This document shows, in pieces, positions 1-12,449 of a stretch of DNA of 64,000 bases. Origin of the DNA: Pyropia yezoensis (lineage: Eukaryota; Rhodophyta; Bangiophyceae; Bangiales; Bangiaceae). The position numbers and the translations under genes were made by a program. A model generated the notes under the pieces. That model did no database searches. It was not told the DNA's origin and saw only the letters and a list, made by a program, of their open reading frames with translations. Where the stretch lies: positions 1,246,590 through 1,310,589 of the forward strand of contig CM020619.1 of NCBI GenBank assembly GCA_009829735.1, written 5' to 3'. Position 1 is the stretch's first letter; the number at the start of each line of letters is the position of its first letter.

Positions 1-904
1 CATTGGCCACCCACAGCAGCACCACCCCGGTGGGAAGGCCGGCAACGGCAGGGAAAAGCAGGATGGTCATCCCCTGCGCGCCAACCCGCAGCGCTCCGCT
101 GTCTACCAGCTGCCGCCAGGCGGTCCACACGTCCATCTTTTTCTTGCCGCCAGCGGGGGGCGCGGTGGCCGCCGGGGGCGCCCCCCCCGCGCCCCCCGTG
201 GCACCGCCGGCGTCCCCTGCCCGCTGGCCCGCCAGCGCCCCCCGCTGCAGCATCCCCAACACCAGCACCGCGTTGATGGCGGGTAGCGCGCCGCTAGCGT
301 CCGCGGCGGTCAGGTCCCTCCATGTGTCGGCCAACCCGCCCGTCGCCCAGCCCGGCTCGCCGCGGAGTGCCAGCGCGCGGGCGCCCAAGCTCAGGCCCAC
401 AAACCCCGGGATCTGGATGGCCAGGTGCCACGGAGCCAGCCGGGACGGCGACGTCCCCGCCGACGCGAGCGCCACCCGCCGGAGGCGGCGGTAGGTCAAC
501 CACTTTTGGGGGAGGGACCCGGGCGACCGCCGCACCACCGCGGTGATGCGGCCGAGTTCGGGGGCGGCGGCGGACGCGGCGGCGGCCGCCCTCGCCTGTG
601 CAACCGCCAGGGGTGTCGACGCCGCCCGCAGCAGCACCGCCGACGAGACGAGCGTGGCCGCCCAGGGGAGGTCCCCGGGGAGGACGCCGTGGAGGGAGGT
701 GAGGAGGGTGGCGGCCGCCTCGGGGAGGGTGGCGAGGCCGCGGCGATGAAAGGGGGGCGGGGAGAGACCGGGGGAGGACGGCAGTGATGGGCGTTGCGGC
801 TCGAAGGGGGGGGGGTGGGCGGCGTGCAGCCCGACGGGGGCAAGGACCGACCGCGCCGGAAACCGGCCCCGCGGCCAGGCGCGTAAGCATCGAAGGAGTG
901 ACAT
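1..904 (-). CDS. Oxa1/Cox18/YidC-family mitochondrial membrane insertase, partial (3' end off window)
   Basis: Reading the minus strand from an ATG at 904-902 gives an open frame of about 301 residues that leaves the left edge without a stop. The start (MSLLRCLRAWPRGRFPARSV) is arginine-rich and lacks acidic residues, like a mitochondrial presequence. Residues 65-100 carry the family's first conserved block: an amphipathic stretch, then LPWAATLVSSAVLLR leading into a helix with a TPL motif. The last visible block, GMTILLFPAVAGLPTGVVLL, matches the late transmembrane segment of Oxa1/Cox18. Proteins of this family insert mitochondrially made subunits (Cox2 for Cox18) into the inner membrane. 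An alanine/glycine-rich loop near 160-240 is unusually long. Family assignment is good; Oxa1 versus Cox18 versus the plastid Alb3 branch cannot be settled from this fragment, although the presequence favours mitochondria. Confidence 0.75.
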   Translation of the reverse strand, partial: MSLLRCLRAWPRGRFPARSVLAPVGLHAAHPPPFEPQRPSLPSSPGLSPPPFHRRGLATLPEAAATLLTSLHGVLPGDLPWAATLVSSAVLLRAASTPLAVAQARAAAAASAAAPELGRITAVVRRSPGSLPQKWLTYRRLRRVALASAGTSPSRLAPWHLAIQIPGFVGLSLGARALALRGEPGWATGGLADTWRDLTAADASGALPAINAVLVLGMLQRGALAGQRAGDAGGATGGAGGAPPAATAPPAGGKKKMDVWTAWRQLVDSGALRVGAQGMTILLFPAVAGLPTGVVLLWVAN

Positions 905-1372
905 GGCGGCCAGGAGAGGAAGTATAACCACGGGAAACAAATAGAAGCACCAGGGCTGCAGAGAGGAGCAACTCGGCGAAGGGGATGTGTGCCATCCTTC
1001 TGTGTCGATAGGAAAAGACAGCAGCCAGCACAGAGGCAATGCCATGGGCCTCAACCCAACATTCGAAAGTTGTCTCGAAAGTCAAAAACAGCCGAGTTGG
1101 CGCTTGCCTTGATCCACTTGATCCACATCCTTACGGTCAGTCGCCGTTTTTCAAACACCAGAGCGTACGTCCAGTACAGTACAACAAGGTTGTGCCACCA
1201 GTCAAGGTGCAGTGCCCCCCACCTCGACGGCGCAGCGGTGCGGAGCAGGAAGAGGCAAGTCCTCTTGTTCCTTCGCCGGTGCGTGCGGCGACGGGGAGCG
1301 ATCCGCCCCCTTGCCCCACCCGCCCCCTTTATCCCCTCCCCCCTACCCTGATCCTCCCCCCACCGTCCTGAT
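905..1372. promoter_or_regulatory. Divergent intergenic region between insertase and importin genes
   Basis: These 468 bases separate two genes that are transcribed away from each other, so they should hold both promoters and both 5' leaders. I see no convincing TATA box. The right third (about 1280-1372) is C-rich on the plus strand and leads into the importin ATG. No reading frame here resembles a protein. Confidence 0.4.
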
Positions 1373-2851
1373 ATGGCGGCCCCCCCCCCCCCCCCCCCGG
1401 CGGTCACTGCCGAGGCCCTCTTCCCCGCCGTCGCGGCGGCGCTGTCGGCCGACGGCCCCACCCGGCGGGGCGCCGAGGCGGCGCTCCGCACCGCCGAGCC
1501 CACCGACGGCTACCTCGGCTCTCTCGTCACCATCACCGCCTCCCCCGGCGCCGCCCCCACCGACGTGCGGTGGCTGTCGGCGGTGCTCGTCAAGAACGCG
1601 GTGCCCCGCCTGTGGCGCCGCCGCCCCGCCGCGGGCGGGCTGGCCGAAGAGGAAAAGGCCTACGTGCGGGCCACCCTGCTGGGCGCCCATGGGGAGACAG
1701 ACCCGCGGGTGGCGGTGCAGGTAAGCCTCGCCGTTGCGCGCATTGCGCGCCTCGACGCGCCGCGGGCGTGGCCAGAGCTGCTGCCGGCGCTCATGGCCGC
1801 CGCGGGGGGGGCGGTGGGCGAGGGGGGGGCGGGGAATACCCCAGCCGCCGCCGACGGAAGAGGGGCGGGGGGGGGAGGGGGGGGCGACGCCGCCGCCCGT
1901 TCTGTGGGCGTCCACGCCATGGCCACGCTCGGCCACGTGCTGCGGGAGATGGCGTCGCGGCGGCTCGCGGCTGACCGGCGGGCGCTGGCCGCCGCCGCGC
2001 CCGACATCCTGGGCGCGCTGCTGGCCATTTGGGAGGCCACGCTCGGCCGGCTGGTGGGCACTCTCCAGGCCGCCACGGGGGTGGGGGGGGACGGGGCGGC
2101 GGGGGGGGGTGCCGCCGCAGCCGCCACCGCCGCTGGCGGCGCGACGCCGCTGGCGTCGGCCATTGCGCACGACCTCCGCGTCGTCTCCCTGTGCTTCAAG
2201 TGCGTCCGGCGGCTGGTGGAACACGCGGTGGATAGCCTGGACGCGGTGCCCGCGGCGGGCACCCTCTTTAGCCGCCTCCTTGGCCACCGCGCCCTCTTTT
2301 TCACGCCCTACCCGGGGGTGGGCGCCGCCGCCGCCACCGCCGCTGCGGCGGGCGCGCCGCCGGGGTGGGCGCCGCTCGAGGCGCTCACGGGGGGCGCCAA
2401 GGCCCTGCCCATAGACGCTGCCGCCGCGGCGCTGCAGGCGGGCGTTGCCGCACCCGTGGCGGCGTTTGTAACGGGCCGCCTGTCGGAACTGGCGGCCAAG
2501 CTGGTGGTCGCCGCGCAGGTGGCGCACCCCGTCTCGTTTGGGCCCTTCCTGCCCCCGTTTTTGGACGCCTACACGGGGGTGGTGGTGGCGCACGAGGGGG
2601 GGGTGGGGGGTGGGGGGGCCCGCGCTCCGCACGACGGCTCGGCGGCGGGCGCCGACGCGGGCGCCGACGCGGCAACGCACACGGCGCTGGCGTTTTGGGC
2701 CACCTCCTTTCTCCGCAACGTCGCCACCAGCGACACGTACGCCAAGGCGGGAGGGGGGGGGGGGGGGGTGGGACCTGCTGGGGCTCGGGCTTTGCCGACG
2801 CCGCCGCCATCGACGCGTCGGTGGCGCACTTTACAGGCGCGCCCGCGGCTT

Positions 2852-2884
<33 letters not shown>

Positions 2885-5280
2885 GCGATGGCGGCGGCGG
2901 TGGGGGCGGTGGCAACCGCGACGCGGCCGCGTCGTCGGCGGCGGCAGCCGCCACCGCCGCGGCAGCGACGGTGGCCACCTTCCTTTCCGACGCCACCTGC
3001 ACGGCCCTGGCGGGCGCCCTCCTCACTCGCGTCCTCCCCCTGTCCCCTGCTGAGGTGCTGGACTGGGCGGATGACCCCGAGGCGGCGTCGCGGGACGAAG
3101 ACAGCGCCCGCTGGGCGGGGGACTCCCTCCGCACCGCGGGGGAGGCGCTGCTGGTGGCCCTCTTGGAGCGGTCTGGCCTGGCGGTGGCGGCGCTCATCCG
3201 CGACGCGGCGGCGGCGGCTGCCGCCGCCGCCCCCGCCGTGGCGGCGGGGGGTGGCTCGGCGGCCGTGCGCTCCCGCCACTGGCGCGCCCACGACGCGGTG
3301 CTCCGGGCGGTGGGGGTGGGGGTGTGGCAGCTGGCCGAGGAGGTGGACCTCCGCGCGCTCGTCGGCACGCAGCTGCTGCCCCTGCTGGCGACACCGTCGG
3401 CGGCGGCGGCCAGCGCGCCCGAGCCCCCCCCCCCGCACGCCTACCGCCTCCTCCGCTGCCGTGCGGCGTGGCTGCTCGGCGCCGCCGTGCCGCTGCTCGA
3501 CGCCCCCGCCCGGGCGGCGGCCTACCAGGTGCTGGTGCCCATGGTGGGCGGCGGGGCCGACACGGCGCTGCGGCTGGCCGCCGCCCGGTCGCTCGCGGCG
3601 GTCGTTGAGGACGTGTCGGTGCGGCCGGCCGAGTGGGCGCCCTACATGCCCGCCGCCGTTGGCGGCGTCCTCCGCCTCGTTGCGCACGTGGCGCTCGATG
3701 AGCCCGACGCGGCGAGCCGACTGCTATCGGCGGCGGCCACGTTTGTCGAGCGGGCGCCCGCGGGGGTGTCGCTGGCCCTCCTCGACGCGCTCGCCGACGC
3801 GGTGGCGCCGCTGTGGGGGGGCGCCGCCGCCACGGCGGGCGGCGGCAGCGACGGCGCGGCGCACCTGCTGCGCGTGGCGGTGGTGGTGCTGCTCAAGCGG
3901 GTGGTCGAGGCGGTCGGGCCCGCGGCGGTGACGGCGCCGTGCCGGCTGGCGCCGCTCGTCTACGCCGCCATCCGCACGGTGATTGGCGCCGCGACGGTGC
4001 ACCAGCCGGCGGCGGCGGCGGCGGTCGACGATCCGGCCGCGTCCATCGCGGGCGGCGGCGGTGGCGGCGGCGGCGGTGGCGTCGCATCCGCGGCGGCAAC
4101 TGTGCCGAGCGCGGCACATCTCCTGGAGGACGCCCTCGAGCTGTGGGTCGCCGCCGTCCGCCACGCGCCCGCCTACACCCCCGACCTGGACGCGCTGGCC
4201 GGGGCACTGGCGCCGCTCGCGTGCGGTGACGGCGACGCGCTGCGGCCGGCGCTCGGCCTGGTCGACGCGTACGCGCTGCTCGGCGGGGAGGCCTTCCGGG
4301 TCGCCCACGGGGGGGCGGTGGTTGCCGCGCTGGGCGCAGCGCTAGGGGGGGTGCGCGAGCGGGGGGTACTCGCCATTCTCGATGTTGTCGACACGCTGCT
4401 GAAGGCGTGGCCACCGGCAGCTGTTGGGGGGCTGGTGCCGCTCCTCGGCGCGGCGCTGCGGCCTGTACTCGCCGCCCGCCTCGGGGGTGGTGGTGTTGGC
4501 GGTCGAGGCGGCCGCGGCGCACGGCCGCCGTCGGGGGTGGTGTCGGCTGCCGCGGCGGCGTCGGCGCTGCGCCTGGCCGCTGCGTCGCCGGCGGCCTTTT
4601 CCGCCGCCCTGGCCGCGGCGGTGGCGCCGGTTGCCACGGCAGCGCCGGGCGGTTCCCCCGCCGGCGGTGCAGCTGGGTCGCCGTCTGAGGAGGAGGCGCT
4701 GGGTGCCTTTCTGAACGTGGCCGCCACCCACCTGGACATTATGTTTACCGCCCGCCGCCGGCGGGTGGCGGTCGTGGGGTGGGTGACGCTCCTTGGTGCG
4801 GCGCCAGGCTCGACCGCCCTCCTGGCGTCCCTTCCCGCTCTCGTCGACGCGGTCGTCCAGGTATTGGCCGAAGCGCCGCCGCCGAAGTCGGCCGCAGCGG
4901 CGGCGGCGGCAGCAGCAGTCAGCGGCGACGCCAGCAGCAGCGGCGGCGGCGGTGGGGACTGGGCCAACGTTGTGGCCCGTCACGGCGAGGGTGACGCTGA
5001 ACCAGACGGCGGCGGCGACGGCGTCGGCGACAGCGGCGCAGGGGGCGGAGGGGAAGGCGCATGGGACCCTCCCATCGCGGCGGCTCCCACCCCTGACGAC
5101 GCCCGCCGCGCTGCCGCGGCCGCCGCCGATGATGCGCGGGCTGCGCACCTGGGCGCCGCCGCCGCGGCCGCGGTGTCGGCGACGGCCGCCGCGGCGGGCG
5201 CCGACGCGGTCGCCGCCGCGCTTGGCCGGCTGGACCCGCGGGTGAGGCAGCAGGCGCAGGGGTGGTTGGCACCCACATGA
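1373..5280 (+). CDS. Importin-11 / KAP120-like nuclear import receptor
   Basis: About 1300 residues, longer than the roughly 1000 of IPO11/KAP120 because of alanine/glycine inserts. The importin-beta N-terminal domain is clear near residues 30-110: DVRWLSAVLVKNAVPRLWRR, the family's acidic-lysine EEEKAYVRA segment, then ARLDAPRAWPELLPAL. Further IPO11-specific matches are RLAADRR, LSPAEVLDWADDPEA (family LTxEExxxWxxDPE), the RxxxARSLAAVVEDV repeat and LLEDALELW near residue 917. The family carries cargo into the nucleus in a RanGTP-dependent way through HEAT repeats; that role is inferred from family. The frame changes at a run of 16 G (2753-2768); both sides are clearly coding, so a run-length error or an overlooked event there is likely. 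The start ATG at 1373 is followed directly by a 19-C run coding for proline. Confidence 0.85.
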
Positions 5281-5804
5281 GGTAGGTAGGTAGGTGGGGG
5301 GGGGATGGGGGATTAGGAGGGGTAAGGGGGGTACGATGGTGGGGGGTCAAGTGGGGGAGGGGGGGTTCGGTGGAGGGGGGTCAAGTTGGGGAGGGGGGGT
5401 TAGGCGTTGCGGGGCAAGGCGGTGGTGCAGATGGGTGGGGGGGCGCGGAGAGGGGTGACGGGCGACAGCCGGCCTCTGTGCACAGCTGCCGAGAGGGGAG
5501 GAAAGCGGCGGCCGTGCCGCCCCCGCAACTCCCTCCGGCCTTCAAAAATGGCCGGGTCAACCGTCGCATCCAACGGCAACGGCGGACGGTGTCGGTAGAG
5601 AAACAAGGGTGGGGACGACGGGTACGCACGGCGGGCACAAAGCAACAACCCTCCAAACCCCCCCCACCACCCCCCCCCAACGCGAGCAACCACCGGCCGA
5701 GGCAAAAAAAGGCACATGCGGCCGGCCGCCCGCGCTGCACGACCAGACGGGAGCGAGGGAGCGAAGGAGAGAAGAAAAAAAAAAACGGTCGTCCCCCAAC
5801 GGAC
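5281..5804. other. G-rich gap between two convergent genes
   Basis: This gap lies between the stop codons of the importin (plus) and the PTC7-type gene (minus), so it holds both 3' ends. From 5281 to about 5410 the plus strand is dominated by closely spaced G runs of 4-9 with short spacers, the pattern that can form G-quadruplexes. The rest has no gene-like content. Confidence 0.4.
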
Positions 5805-8126
5805 TCACACCGCAGCCCCCACCACGGCCACAACAACCGTCACGTCTCCGTCCGTGCTGGCCGACGTGTAGGCACGGCTGGCGTCGCTCCATCCCGCGGG
5901 GCCGGTGGGTTCCTCCCCCCCCCCCCCCCCCCCCCCCGACTGACCCCAGCGACGACGTGTCGGCCGGGTCACTCGCAAACGTCCATGCAAGGTGCGCGAG
6001 CATGTAGGCCAGGTAGACCGGGTCGTCGCTCGTCCAGGTGGCCAGGCAGGTGTTGTTGGCAATTGACAGGGACGTGTCGTGCGCGCTTTCGGTGGGGCGA
6101 AGGAGCGCCAGTACTTGCCGCTCCGAGACATTGGCAAAGAAGCCGTCGCTGCCGGCAATCACCACATCCCCGTCCTGCACCTCTAGCACCGCCGAGCCAA
6201 TGGGCGGCAGCCGCCGCTCCCAGGCCAGGCGGGGGCCCGCGCCGTCGGGCACCGACAACGCTTCCGTGGAACCTCTCCCCGTCGTAGGCTGCTGGCCACC
6301 AACGCTGCTGGCAGGGGCGTGGCCATTACAAGCAGCGGGGCTGTCGCCTCCAAACGCGCGCTCCAGTGCCGCCACCGACCCCGCCCGCGGGGACCGGTAA
6401 ATGATGGACTCCCCGCGCAGCACCACGTACGCGCAGGTGCCCACATAGGCTGACCGGAGCACCCCGTGGTCGAGCGACACCAGCAGCGCCGACGCGGAGC
6501 GGGGCCGCGACACGCGCGAGAGGCTGTCGGCTAGGACCGACGGGAGGTCCTGCAGCGCGGCGGGCTCCGTCAAGGACGTGAGCACCGCCGCGTCCAGGAT
6601 GGCACTGGTGTTCTCATAGCGGCTCTTAAGGGAGGTTGACTGCGCCGCGTCTCGGGCTGCGTCTACCGCGCCAGTGTCGGCAATTCCAAACGTGCTGCGC
6701 TCCCAAAACGGGCACCACAAGCAACACGACGCACATCACAGCGGGGGAGCAACGGAAAAAAGTGGGAGTCAAGATGGAGAGGAGGCAACCACATACAGCA
6801 GGGCCGTGCGAACAGGTTAGGATTACCCTCAAAGGCGTGTCACACATACGCACTGCCACCTGACACGACTTGAACAACGGAACCGACGGCCATGCCTGTC
6901 ACAGCACGTGGGCGTCTACAGCGGCAACGACGGGGCAGCCCCCTGCAATCGTCTGCTGCGGGAGACAGCACCGCCTTGGCGCCCCGTCCTCACTGCATCA
7001 AGGCCCTTCTAGGCTAGCCGACCACGAGCCCTGCGGAACTCGTCAGCCCCCCAGCAGATCAGCGCACAGGTGGCCGGCCAGCTGAGCAGCGGTGAGCGGC
7101 GAGCGGCAAGAGGCAGTCGGGCGGCCAGTCAAGCAGTCGAGCAGACGAATGGTGGGCGGCCTCACCAAGCAGCCAGCGACAGTACCAGGCGTCAAACGGC
7201 AGCAGAGGCCACGCACCTGCAGTCGTCCAGCACAAACGCCTCATCTGTAGTGCCCTGTAGGCCGTGTACGTGCAGCACTGCCTGTGCGTCCCGGCGACCA
7301 CAGCGGATGGTGTAGGCCGAGGCGTCGAGCTCAAGAAGGGGTGCCTCGCCGAGGCGCAGCTGCAGACGCGCTGCGTCCACCCTGTCGACGACGCCCATCC
7401 AAGCCATCACGGCCACACACACACACATACGCATGCACGCACGCAAAAAAAATGCAGAGCTGAAGCGCCGCTCGGCCTCCCCCACTAGTCAGAAGGCATC
7501 CCAACAAGCGCGCACTCCGGTTCCGCATCAAGGGGCACCCACTCCCCAACCCCCACCCCCACCGCCACCTCGCGCTGCGCCACACCGTCACTGCGCATGG
7601 GTGGTCACGGCAGGCCATAGCAGCCCCGCCACCGGCCATAGATGGTCACGGCGGCCCGTGACCACCCCGGCCGTCGTCCTCCCGCCGCTGCTGCGCCCAC
7701 ACCGCCGCCACCACCGCCGCATCCGGCAAATCCGCCCACCACCCTCATAGACAAAAACCACCCCCAGACAAAAAAACAACAACAAGAAACGTACCCGTTC
7801 GCATCCGCATAGGTCGCGGTGGGCGGCGGGCGCGCCGCCCCCGCTGCTGCCGACAGCGCTCGCTGCGGCAGCCGGCCTGCCATCCCTCCCGCGCACCCCC
7901 ACCGCGGCGCCGCCGACGCGGCCGCCGCCGTCGTTGAAGACGCCCACGTGCCTACCGCCGCCGCGGGCGTCCACGATGTTGCCACGCCGGACGGGGCGCC
8001 GACAAAGCACCCGACGGATCCGCCCATGGCGCGGTCGTCAACGAACGGCGCACGCGCACGCGCGCGCACGCTCGCGCGCACCACACGCGAAGGGGGCACG
8101 AGAGGTGGGAGCAGGGATGCTGCCAA
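5805..8126 (-). CDS. PTC7-type PP2C protein phosphatase (three exons), catalytic motifs altered
   Basis: Proposed exons are 8126-7795, 7381-7217 and 6694-5805; introns 7382-7794 and 6695-7216 have GT-AG ends and all phases match. PPTC7/Ptc7 landmarks appear in order: EAFVLDDCSTFGIAD (family DAYFV...GVADG), SAYVGTCAYVVLRGESIIYR (family [20 protein letters not shown]), DVVIAGSDGFFANVS, and near the end GDVTVVVAVV. Ptc7 is a mitochondrial phosphatase acting on metabolic and coenzyme Q proteins; the basic N-terminus here is compatible with mitochondria. Several metal-binding positions look replaced (GVADG to GIADT, GDS to GTC, DD to GD before the last strand), so activity is uncertain. The frame changes at a 23-C run (5915-5937); the PP2C-like ending is in the frame that stops at 5805. 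The first exon and start are the least certain parts. Confidence 0.7.
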
Positions 8127-9340
8127 CGCGCGCCCCCAGGCTCTCGAAAAGAGAGGAAGTCAACCCCTTTCCCGCCCCCACCCAGCCCCGCCACGGTCAG
8201 CGGCGGTGGCGGTGGCGGTGGCGGTGGCGGTGGCGACGGCGGTGGGGGTGGTGGCGCCCGCGTCGCGGCGTGGCGTGGGGCATGAACGCCACGAGGCGCG
8301 GCAGCGGGGGCGTTCGCGTGACGCCGACGGAAGCCGCGGCGGCGGCGACGAGCGTGACAGCGGAGCAAGATGAAGCAGGGGAGAACAGGGCCAGGTAAGG
8401 GCGGCAAGGGAGCAGAGCGGGGTGGGGTGGGGGGGAGCAGGTTGGACTGGAAGGGAGAGGTGAGGGCGGGAAGGGCGCAATGCAAAGAGAACAGGCGACC
8501 TACTTGCACAGCGGCTGCGAGACCGCAGCTTCCACCCGCAGAATTGCCGCACGCCGTCTGAGAGCTGGCGGCACGGGCGCGCGCGACTGCCACCAGCGAC
8601 CCCCCCCAAAACCTGGCGTGAACGCCCCCAGCGTCGCTGGGAGGACAACACGTCACGTGACACGTCAGAGGACGAGTCGGTAAGTAGGGCTTTGCAATCC
8701 ATTATCAGATTCGGAGGTTTCTGAACATGAGAAACTAATTTTGTCGTGCCTCACTGGGACTCTTCAAACGTGGCCATGATATTACGTTCTCTTTTTGCTG
8801 ACCGTGGGAGTATTGGCAGGAATAGTATCAGACTCACGGCCTGCTATAGTGCGTCCCGTATTTAAAAAGTGGACGTGCTGGTGTCGTGATCATGTCAATT
8901 ATCAGCCACTGGACCAATCAATCCCACACTGCACGACACGTGCACGTCCGCTATTTTCGGGACGAACAATACCGGCCGCGGATCCGTGCAGTTGGGGTAG
9001 CCGACGTCCGTGCACGCCCCAGACACAGAAATCCAAGAGTCCTTCGTCGTTCAATGTCTCTCTCTCCCACGCAATCGTCCCTTCAGCACCCTGTACCCAC
9101 CCTCATGTACGGGCAGCCACACCCCCCACATGCCACGCGCACGCACGCGCGCTCACACGGGCACCCGTACACGCATCGTCACGTTTGACTGGAAGGAAAA
9201 TCAAGACCACTGTGCGTTAGCACGCTTTTTCACCAATTCGCCTATCGAGACCAGGACGCTGTTGGGCTCCCGACTTTCTGGTCCCGTTGGTGTAGCTTGC
9301 ACCGCGCGAGCCGCACTGACATGTCCTGAACGCACGCCTG
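8127..9340. other. Gene-poor stretch with a GGTGGC microsatellite
   Basis: A (GGTGGC)n tract sits near 8198-8238. From about 8690 to 9200 the composition turns markedly AT-richer than the flanking genes. No frame gives a recognisable protein. Confidence 0.35.
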
Positions 9341-12300
9341 TCACAGGTCTGAAGACGAATCAGATGTCAAGCATCCACGGCCGATTCGGGAGTAGAGGAA
9401 ATCGAGACTTGTGGGGCCTGCTGTGAGATCAACTCGTTCCAGCGGGACGCCAATGCGCGCCATCGCTCCAGCCACGGCTGCCGCCGTCGATGCCGTGACG
9501 TGCTGCGAACCATCCCGTCCCGCCCCCCCCCCCCCCGCCTGCCCCCCTGTCCGCGTGCGGGTGCGGGTCCCTCCCCTCACGATGTTGATCTGGGCGCTGC
9601 GCACGCTGCCCTCTGCTGGGTTTTGGCGGTGAGGTGAGGAGCGGGCTCAGGAAGAGGGCAGCTGCCAAATTTGCAGCGGCTGCTGGTGCGGCTGTCGGGG
9701 CGGCTGGCGACGCAGCTGGCGCTAGCGGTGCATTTTGGTGTTGGTTTTGCCCGGATTGCTGGGTAGGCTCCTGCGCCGGGCACCTCCGTTGGCCTTGGCC
9801 CGCACTCTGCGAGTCCCAGCCATGTGTGCGCTTCACTCCGCTGTGCGTCATCGGTGCAGCGAGCCTTGAGGACAGTGTCGGGAGTGGGTCGGTGAGCACG
9901 GTGTTGGGAGTGGAGCGGGTGGATTCAGGTGTGGTGCAGGCGGGCTCTGCTGGCGGTCGAGCGGGCGGGCACTGGTGGCGGTTTTGTGAGCGGGCACTGC
10001 TGGCGGCACTGCGGGCGGGTACCGCTGGCGATTGTGCGGGCGGACGGCGCTTGGGGTCGGGTGAGCAGACGCAATCGAGAGCGGTGGGGGCGGGCAGTTT
10101 TGGGCGTCGTGACAGCGGCCGGCGTTGCCGATGTTGCGGGCGATCAGAGTTGTGCGAGGCGAGAATGTATGGTGATGGGAGTGGCGGAGGTAGACGACGG
10201 GCGGGCTTTCGCCGCCATGCATGCTCGCCTGGCCTCACGCGTAGCTCCTGCAAGATAATTTGTGATGCACTGCACGAGGCACCATCGGCGCGGACGGTCC
10301 GTACAGAAGCATGGAATGGAATTCCCCCCCTCCAGCTAAGGCAGCAGTCTATGCAGACCTCAACAGCTCTCTCCCTCCAGGCGGCCAGGTCGACAAGAGA
10401 AACACTATAGTGGCAAGACGGGAACCCGTACAGGGGACCGTGCTCAGTGGGAGGGTTGAAGCACCAACCCGCAGCCGCAGTGCCAAGTCAATGACAGGTA
10501 AACGGTGCAAAGAGGGATACGTTTAGACCTGCCGAAGATGGATGCTCTCGACGAGACCGCCAGCGCGTACCTGAAAAGACACCGCTGGCCGGTCGCAACC
10601 CTAGATCGGAGAGGTCGGTCCGAAGTGACCAACCTGTCCTGAGATACTATTGGAAATCCCTCAGAAGCGACAAGTACATGCGAAAAAGGTAAGTACCTCC
10701 CTAAAGGGCTTGCCACGACTGATGGGTAAGGACCAATGATCGTCCCAGGGAGTACTCGTCCGTATCTTGGGCTCACCCAGGATGCCTCGTCGATTCTTGG
10801 GAGGGGCGACCACCGGCACCTCTGTCCATAGCGTGGGACCAGTCAGGGGGCTTAGGTTGGGTGGCGATCCGCCGCCTATTTAGCCCGCCCAACCCCGCCC
10901 AGGCATTTGGCCTGCCATTTTATGGCCACAACTACGCGTACGCAAAGCAGGAGTCGAGTGCCGCGAGAAGAGCAGATCAGACAGAATGGCCACCGTACAG
11001 TGAGTGCAAACGAACAAGCGCAACGCAAACAATGCCAACGCACACCTACCCTCAAACATCCATCTCATCTAGGGAGGCCAGGATATCGAGGTCCAGGCCC
11101 GCAAGGTCCAGAGCCTTCTCCTCCAGGTACTCCTCATCCAGGGCGTCCTCGACGACCTCCAACTTTGAACGGCGAGGGTCTGCGCCGTCCACCAGACGAG
11201 TGCTGCGAAACTGCACGTTGTGGGGGGGCTTGTACGTGTGAAGGCGCAAGACCTCGGCGGCAAACTCAGTGAGCATGCCGCCTGTCAGGCCAGTGCACCG
11301 AGGCGGCTTGATACCCGCCGCCTTTGTAGTGGTTCTGCGGTGTAGGCGTCTAGCACCCGGATAAAACAGAGAACCTTTCCGTGGGAGAAACACAGGGAGA
11401 CCGGTGAGATACGAAGCATCCAACCGCCTGGCTGTCTGAAACGTAACGAGCACGCACCAGCACGGCAGTATTCACGCACATACAAGTCTGACTTTACGAA
11501 GGGGACAAGCAAAGAGCACCCCGGTGCGCACATCGTCACTAAACGCCCTTTTTCCATCAGTGGACAATTCTCGAGCCGCTTCGTTACGCCATCAGGCCAG
11601 TGTTTCGTTAAAGTCCCGATAGGCGCTGGGATACATATCAGTCGACAAGCCCGATAGAGAGACCCCTCACGAGACTCCTTACAGACACATTTCAGCAACC
11701 AATGAGGTGGACTGAGGGACGCGTATCGCACAGGCCGCCAGACCATACCAAACGCCCATCTCTTGACATGGATCTTCGGACCGTCACTCGATAGACATCA
11801 TGGACGCATCTCCTGACACGCATCCCAAGTGTATCCCAGGACAGGCTGTTTTTTCTGCCCGCGGGCAGGGACCGTACGGGGGCTCCTACGGCTCCTGGAC
11901 GGCGCTTCACGACGCGCGTGACGGGTACTTTATAATGGTGTGCATACCAAGCAGTCACATGAGCGCAGGCACTTCGTATGACTGCGCACTGCGGACGTCA
12001 AGAAGGGGACGTGCAAACAACAAAGCGCGCAAAGCAATAGCGCGCATGCAAGCCAGAAAGCGCCCTGAAACCAAGCATGACACCGGCCATGTAGATGGGG
12101 AAGCAAGGCAGAGAGGGGCACACGAGGACGTACACGCACAGCAGGCCCACGCAAACACAAAGCACCTCAGCTCATGAGATGGCGTAGAAGCTCAGAAAGA
12201 AAAGCACCACGCGCCGTACAGCATGCGAAACAATGGCACAAGGGAGCACACGACGGCACGCACACGCAAAAAGACCACAGAAGCAGCGTCTCTCGTGACT

Positions 12301-12449
12301 CGCAGACCCTCAGAGAGTCGGGCCAAGTTTGCTCGTTCAACCCGAAGCATGAAGAGTGCATGATGAAGCGCCACTCGTGATGCCCACAGACCAACAGAGG
12401 TTGGGGCTAAATATGCCCACAGAAGCACGCCATCAATGACCGCACTCCA
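9341..12449. other. Unassigned 3.1 kb, mostly without recognisable genes
   Basis: Overlapping frames at 9429-10410 on both strands are low-complexity and mutually antisense; neither is recognisable. A degenerate repeat around GCGGGCACTGCTGGCGG lies near 9950-10040. A minus-strand segment, 11290-11052, reads like an exon end: it finishes in an acidic tail (LDEEYLEEKALDL, then LASLDEMDV and stop) and could belong to an unidentified gene or a third transposon gene. The stretch 12030-12260 has two loosely similar blocks about 130 bases apart, as in subterminal transposon repeats. Confidence 0.25.

Noticed and set aside
1343-2680. Minus-strand frame opposite the importin
   Set aside because: Arginine/proline/glycine-rich antisense shadow; the plus strand matches importin-11 throughout.
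9634-10410. Plus-strand frame of about 258 codons
   Set aside because: Cysteine/tryptophan/glycine-rich text from GC-rich repeats, with an equally long antisense frame; no family.
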